The translations under genes were made by a program, and so were the position numbers. This document shows, in pieces, positions 60,882-64,000 of a stretch of 64,000 nt of DNA; within the stretch, counting starts at the first letter, position 1, and the number at the start of each line of letters is the position of its first letter. The stretch covers positions 62,001-126,000 of the forward strand of contig NZ_JBHLZU010000018.1 in the NCBI RefSeq assembly GCF_042429765.1. Reading direction: 5' to 3'. Under the pieces are notes generated by a model that worked only from the letters and a program-made list of their open reading frames with translations, was not told where the DNA came from and searched no databases. The stretch comes from Allokutzneria oryzae. Its GTDB lineage: Bacteria > Actinomycetota > Actinomycetes > Mycobacteriales > Pseudonocardiaceae.

Positions 60882-61373
60882 GTGACCGCGATCAACGAAC
60901 TGCTCGCGAGGCACTCCCGGACCAGGGACCTCGGCCACCCGGAGATCCCGACGCCGGTACCGAGCCTCGCCCTGACGATCGTCACGTGCATGGACGCCCG
61001 GATCAAGGTCTTCGACGTCTTCGGGCTCAAGCACGGCGAGGCCCACATCCTGCGCAACGCGGGCGGGGTGGTGACCGATGACGTGATCCGGTCGCTGACG
61101 ATCAGCCAGCGCAAGCTCGGCACCCGCGAGGTGATCGTCATGCAGCACACGAACTGCGGGCTGTCCCAGATCACCGACGACGAGTTCAAGACCGACGTGT
61201 GGGAGGACACCGGTCTGCGGCCGACCTGGGCGGTCGAGGCCTTCCGCGAGGTCAAGGACAGCGTGCGGGTGTCGGTGGAACGCGCGCGGCGCAGCGCCTT
61301 CCTCCTGCACACCGACAACGTGCGCGGCTTCGTCTACGACGTGGCGACGGGCCTGCTCGACGAGGTGGTCTGA
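60882..61373 (+). CDS. Beta-class carbonic anhydrase (CanA/Rv1284-type)
   Basis: A 163-residue zinc enzyme converting CO2 and bicarbonate. Zinc ligands Cys36, His89 and Cys92 and the Asp38-Arg40 dyad (TCMDAR ... QHTNCG) are visible. The length and the segments HILRNAGGVVTDDVIRSLTISQRKLGTREV match the short Rv1284-type enzyme rather than the longer Rv3588c-type that normally sits here in mycobacteria. GTG 60882 follows AGGAGGCGGCGAC. Its 3' end (VATGLLDEVV) is partly duplicated at 61514. Confidence 0.95.
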   Translation: MTAINELLARHSRTRDLGHPEIPTPVPSLALTIVTCMDARIKVFDVFGLKHGEAHILRNAGGVVTDDVIRSLTISQRKLGTREVIVMQHTNCGLSQITDDEFKTDVWEDTGLRPTWAVEAFREVKDSVRVSVERARRSAFLLHTDNVRGFVYDVATGLLDEVV

Positions 61374-61513
61374 GCCGTGTCCTGCGAGTAGCGCCACCAC
61401 ACCTGCCCCCGTTCGTGTTGTGGAGCCCTAACGCGAATTGGGAACGCTTTCTCGCGCAACAAGGTGACAAAACGCGCAAGTCCCCCAGCCGCGCCAGCCA
61501 GTGCGCACGCCTC

Positions 61514-61543
61514 GGTGTGGCAACGGGACTGCTCGACGAGGTG
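61514..61543 (+). pseudogene. Remnant copy of a carbonic anhydrase 3' end
   Basis: This 30-bp segment is 26/30 identical to the canA codons at 61338-61367 and still reads VATGLLDEV. It lies 176 bp downstream of the matching site and has no preceding frame. It marks either a decayed second carbonic anhydrase or a duplicated target site. Confidence 0.6.
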
Positions 61544-61545
61544 CG

Positions 61546-62010
61546 CCAGGGAACGAGGAGCGTCACCAGCACGAGCACGGTGGGAAAGGTGTAGCCCATG
61601 ATGTCGCGCGCCTTGAGCACGAGCACGGCCAGCGTCGGCAGCGTCCAGAAGGGCTGCAACAGATTCGCGCTCGCCTCGCCGAGGTCGTAGGCCACGACCA
61701 TCCACCCCTGGTGCACGCCGAGCACGCACGAGTAGATCGCGATCAGGGCCGGGCAGAAGAACGTGTTCGGCACGCTCTCCTGCCAGCCCGCGATCGTCGA
61801 CGACAGCCCGGTGTAGGCGATCATGCCGAAGAGGCCGCCGTACAAGGGGATCTGGAGCAGGACACCCGCGGCCGCCGGGGCGCACGGCGGCGACGAGCCT
61901 GCGCGGGCGCCAGTGCGGGATCAGCGCAACCAGGATGAGGATCAAGTTGACGCTGTTGAGGTCCAGCGCGTTGAGCGGATTCCCTTGTGCGTTGGCGAAG
62001 TACCGCTGTG
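61546..62010 (-). pseudogene. Short-chain fatty acid transporter (AtoE-like), degraded fragment
   Basis: Two consecutive frames together resemble the C-terminal part of AtoE-type short-chain fatty acid transporters. One frame gives NALDLNSVNLILILVALIPHWRPRR (about 61900-61980). After a frameshift near 61870 the next frame gives APAAAGVLLQIPLYGGLFGMI, then TGLSSTIAGW, GWMVVAYDLGEASANLLQPFWTLP and VLKARDIMGYTFPTVLVLV. The N-terminal half and a proper C-terminus are missing; sequence similarity stops near 61546, just at the duplicated canA end. So this is a non-functional remnant. Confidence 0.75.
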
Positions 62011-62332
62011 CGCCCGTTGCGGCGGACGGCGGCGGGAGTCCGGGACGGAGAGCGCGCACCGTGCGGTGAACGGCGTCAGCCGCGCCCGGCGCTGCTCGGG
62101 CGGCCACATATATAAGGCCGACCGCGTCCGCGTTGATCACGTTGCGACCCTGGTCGACGGGGGCCGTGACGAGCCCGCGAACGTGCAGACACTGTGCAGT
62201 GAGTGCCACTTGGACAAGGCGAACGCGGAGCATGCGCTACGCGGGGCGGGTCGGAAGTTCGGGCGGCCTGACCGCCGGAACGACCCGGCCTTCTTTGCGC
62301 TCGCCCTGGGCGTGAAACATTTTTTCATATGA
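61985..62332 (+). pseudogene. HNH endonuclease domain remnant
   Basis: An open frame carries an HNH-like zinc site: CARCGG, then RVRVDHVATLVDGGRDEPANVQTLCSECHLDKANAE. These supply the two CxxC pairs, the D-H and the N-x(8)-H-like core of HNH nucleases, common in phage and mobile elements. The N-terminal part runs antisense over the atoE remnant and has no plausible start, and no partner gene (terminase, recombinase) is present. Best read as a truncated gene or isolated domain. Confidence 0.55.
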
Positions 62333-62412
62333 CCTACCCGCGTGACCAGCTATTTTGTTTCGCGACCAGTGCGCGAACAGGCTGATTAAGCTCTTGCGAA
62401 CGGCCTTGAACG

Positions 62413-62979
62413 GTGCTGAACTTGCTGCGAAACAGCCATGACGACGCCGTGGCACGTTACGATCACCGAGTGCATGTCACCGACATTGTGGATGCGTGGT
62501 TTGCTTGGTTCTCGGGGCAGAAGCTTGACGAGATGACGATTTTGTTCGGCTGGCCGTTGCTCTACTGGGGACGCCTGGGAAAGTGCCTGGCCTTCCTAGG
62601 GGGCGCAACCATTCTGCTGGACGTTATCGGCCCGGAGAAGTTGGGGGAATGGGGCAATCGCTGGAGATACCGCCTAGAACAGCGAGAATGGCGCACCAAA
62701 TTCATGCTGCCCGTGCTGGCCCTTGCACTGTTTGGAATCCTGACTGTACTGACCATCGTATGGCGGGACGACATCGAGGCGCAATTCCCCATGGTTGCCG
62801 ACTATTTGATCACGTTCGCCCTTGGGGCTACGATCTTGTTGACGTTGCACTCCATGCGGTTGGCATTTATATGGCTCCTTTACCCTATGATGGCACAAAA
62901 AAAGCCCGCGCAGTTCATTCGCTGGCTGGGGATTGCCTTGCTGGCAGTTGGATTCCATTTTGACCTGCTCGCTTCGTAG
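62413..62979 (+). CDS. Membrane protein of unknown function, low-GC region
   Basis: A 188-residue protein with four hydrophobic segments: about residues 45-70 (ILFGWPLLYWGRLGKCLAFL), 97-117 (FMLPVLALALFGILTVL), 128-158 and 168-186. GC content is clearly below the window average, with many A/T-ending codons, suggesting foreign origin. GTG 62413 is the longest start; GTG 62470 is also possible, and neither has a strong RBS. No family recognised. It lies beside the atoE and HNH remnants. Confidence 0.65.
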   Translation: MLNLLRNSHDDAVARYDHRVHVTDIVDAWFAWFSGQKLDEMTILFGWPLLYWGRLGKCLAFLGGATILLDVIGPEKLGEWGNRWRYRLEQREWRTKFMLPVLALALFGILTVLTIVWRDDIEAQFPMVADYLITFALGATILLTLHSMRLAFIWLLYPMMAQKKPAQFIRWLGIALLAVGFHFDLLAS

Positions 62980-63034
62980 TGTCTTCGACCTGCACGGCGA
63001 CATGCTCTCCGACTGGACCGGGGTGAGCCCTCGG

Positions 63035-63268
63035 TCACTTCTGGGAGCGGATCGCCTCGATCCACTCTGCGAAGGAGCGGGCAAGGTCCTGAATGATGTC
63101 ACCTGCCCTTCGGACCGCGGGCACATTACCGGCGCGGATGGCGTTTCCCATGTCCAAGATCGCTTCGTGCATCGCGCGGATGACCCCGCCTGTGGTCGCG
63201 TTGGCGCTCGCGTTCAAGGCGCTGGGCGAGCGGGTGACGGACATCCTGAACGCGGCGACGTGAGTCAT
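63035..63268 (-). CDS. Small helical hypothetical protein
   Basis: A 77-residue frame from ATG 63268 (or 69 residues from ATG 63244): a Ser/Ala-rich start, then GGVIRAMHEAILDMGNAIRAGNVPAVRRAGDIIQDLARSFAEWIEAI, which has a strong amphipathic helical period. It is the only frame in 62980-63535 that looks like protein; the rest of that stretch holds an orphan terminator. The ribosome-binding site is weak. No family recognised. Confidence 0.45.
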   Translation of the reverse strand: MTHVAAFRMSVTRSPSALNASANATTGGVIRAMHEAILDMGNAIRAGNVPAVRRAGDIIQDLARSFAEWIEAIRSQK

Positions 63269-63333
63269 GGGAGCAGGAGCCGCGTAACACCACGTCGATA
63301 CCTGGGTACTGTCACCCGCCTGCGAGCCACTGA

Positions 63334-63370
63334 AGCCCCACCACCCATCCCAGGGTGGCGGAGCTTTTTT
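63334..63370 (+). terminator. Orphan intrinsic terminator with T-run
   Basis: Thirteen-base arms (agccccaccaccc at 63334-63346 and gggtggcggagct at 63353-63365, two mismatches) followed by TTTTTT. It is the only classical stem plus T-tract in the window. No protein gene ends just upstream on the plus strand, so it may terminate a small RNA or a lost gene. Confidence 0.7.
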
Positions 63371-63535
63371 CGTATACGCACCAAGGCGTTTGTGGTGTGC
63401 ACACCAAGGGACAGCCGCATTGAGCAAACGGGCGGGGCTTGAGCGTTTGCCTAGGCGGTGCACTCCAAGCCCGGGTAACTGCGGCTCACAGCCACGACGA
63501 TGAAGCCCAGGAACGGTATTCAGCAGGGGGCTACT

Positions 63536-63952
63536 GTGCATCATGTCGTTACTCCGATCGGGCGAGCTGGCGGTTGGTTCGCGGTCGTGATCGGAGCCGT
63601 GCTCGTCGTGCCCGCGTGCGGTGCTCAGGGGCTCGCTCCGGCTCCGAACATCACCACGGAGACCGCTCCCTCCGACGCCGGAAAGACGTTCAGCGACAGA
63701 TTCACGGCCGACTCGGCGTCCGCGCCGTGGAAGGGGAGCGTGACCTCCGCGCGTCTGGACGGTCGCGGCGTTCTCGTGGTCACCAGCCTGGTGAAGACCG
63801 ACAAGGCCACGGCGGTGAAGGTCTGTGACGCCGCGTTCACAGCGGCGAAACCGACCGTGCCGGACTTGATGTCGGTCACGGTCCGCACGACGGCAGACAA
63901 CTCGATTGTCGGGACGAACACCATGCGCGGCAACAGGTCCTGTCGGGGCTGA
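63536..63952 (+). CDS. Hypothetical lipoprotein
   Basis: A 138-residue protein. GTG 63536 follows AGGGGG and is preferred over ATG 63500. A hydrophobic segment (GGWFAVVIGAVLVVPAC) ends in a lipobox-like VPAC. The mature part is a small alpha/beta domain with SARLDGRGVLVVTSLVKTDKATAVKVCDAAFTAAK and ends MRGNRSCRG. Similar short actinobacterial lipoproteins have no known function. Confidence 0.65.
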   Translation: MHHVVTPIGRAGGWFAVVIGAVLVVPACGAQGLAPAPNITTETAPSDAGKTFSDRFTADSASAPWKGSVTSARLDGRGVLVVTSLVKTDKATAVKVCDAAFTAAKPTVPDLMSVTVRTTADNSIVGTNTMRGNRSCRG

Positions 63953-64000
63953 CGCGTGTCTCAGGGGGAAGTTGGGGACCGCGTCCGCACGACGGCCGAC

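Noticed and set aside
61374..61513. Possible small gene between canA and its duplicated end
   Set aside because: No frame with protein-like composition or ribosome-binding site was seen.
62933..63442. Plus-strand ORF of 169 codons
   Set aside because: Runs through the orphan terminator and lacks protein-like composition; the minus-strand 77-residue frame looks better, though still weak.

Overview
The window is chromosomal DNA from a high-GC actinobacterium, most likely of the Pseudonocardiaceae (Saccharothrix, Lentzea, Actinosynnema or a relative). The basis is uniformly GC-rich third positions, frequent GTG and TTG starts, AfsR/SARP regulators, an EspG/PPE-like secretion module, and a block with the same gene order as Mycobacterium tuberculosis Rv3579c-Rv3587c (rlmB, cysS, ispF, ispD, carD, lpqE, radA, disA, DUF4232-like). 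No complete insertion sequence, rRNA operon or CRISPR array was seen.

Layout. 1-6.4 kb: a ROK protein (cut by the left edge), a sugar ABC importer, a GH4 6-phospho-glycosidase, a 58-residue ORF and a BadF-type sugar kinase form one tightly coupled operon, which reads as an import-phosphorylate-hydrolyse route. 6.5-8 kb: SGNH hydrolase and hemerythrin. 8.1-15 kb: two tandem, translationally coupled AfsR-type SARP regulators, divergent from an ADP-ribosylglycohydrolase. 15.1-18.5 kb: a small ESX-type module (helical PE-like protein, DUF3558 lipoprotein, WXG/PPE-like protein, EspG-like chaperone). 18.7-21.8 kb: ectABCD for ectoine and 5-hydroxyectoine on the minus strand. 22-23.7 kb: aldo/keto reductase, a 24-bp tandem repeat and tRNA-Thr. 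23.7-27.7 kb: otsA and an OtsB-GH15 fusion (trehalose). 28-31.3 kb: a secreted tachylectin-like protein and a pentapeptide-repeat membrane protein. 31.3-36.1 kb: a LacI regulator, then an LpxA-type acyltransferase divergent from an FkbH-like/ACP/VOC operon. 36.1-41.8 kb: LacI plus a maltose-type ABC system with its own ATPase. 41.9-44.6 kb: a Zn/Mn ABC importer. 44.6-47.5 kb: an AlgJ/AlgI-like O-acetylation pair. 47.7-61.4 kb: the conserved rlmB-disA-region core, interrupted by accessory genes. 61.4-64 kb: decayed DNA (atoE and HNH remnants, a duplicated canA 3' end) and small hypothetical genes of lower GC.

A recurring 62-bp perfect or near-perfect hairpin (23-bp arms, 16-nt variable loop) occurs four times, always at gene 3' ends. 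It is the clearest undescribed repeat in the window. The most interesting gene sets are the minimal FkbH/ACP/LpxA-type cluster, the PTS-free GH4/BadF operon with its coupled micro-ORF, and the OtsB-GH15 fusion.
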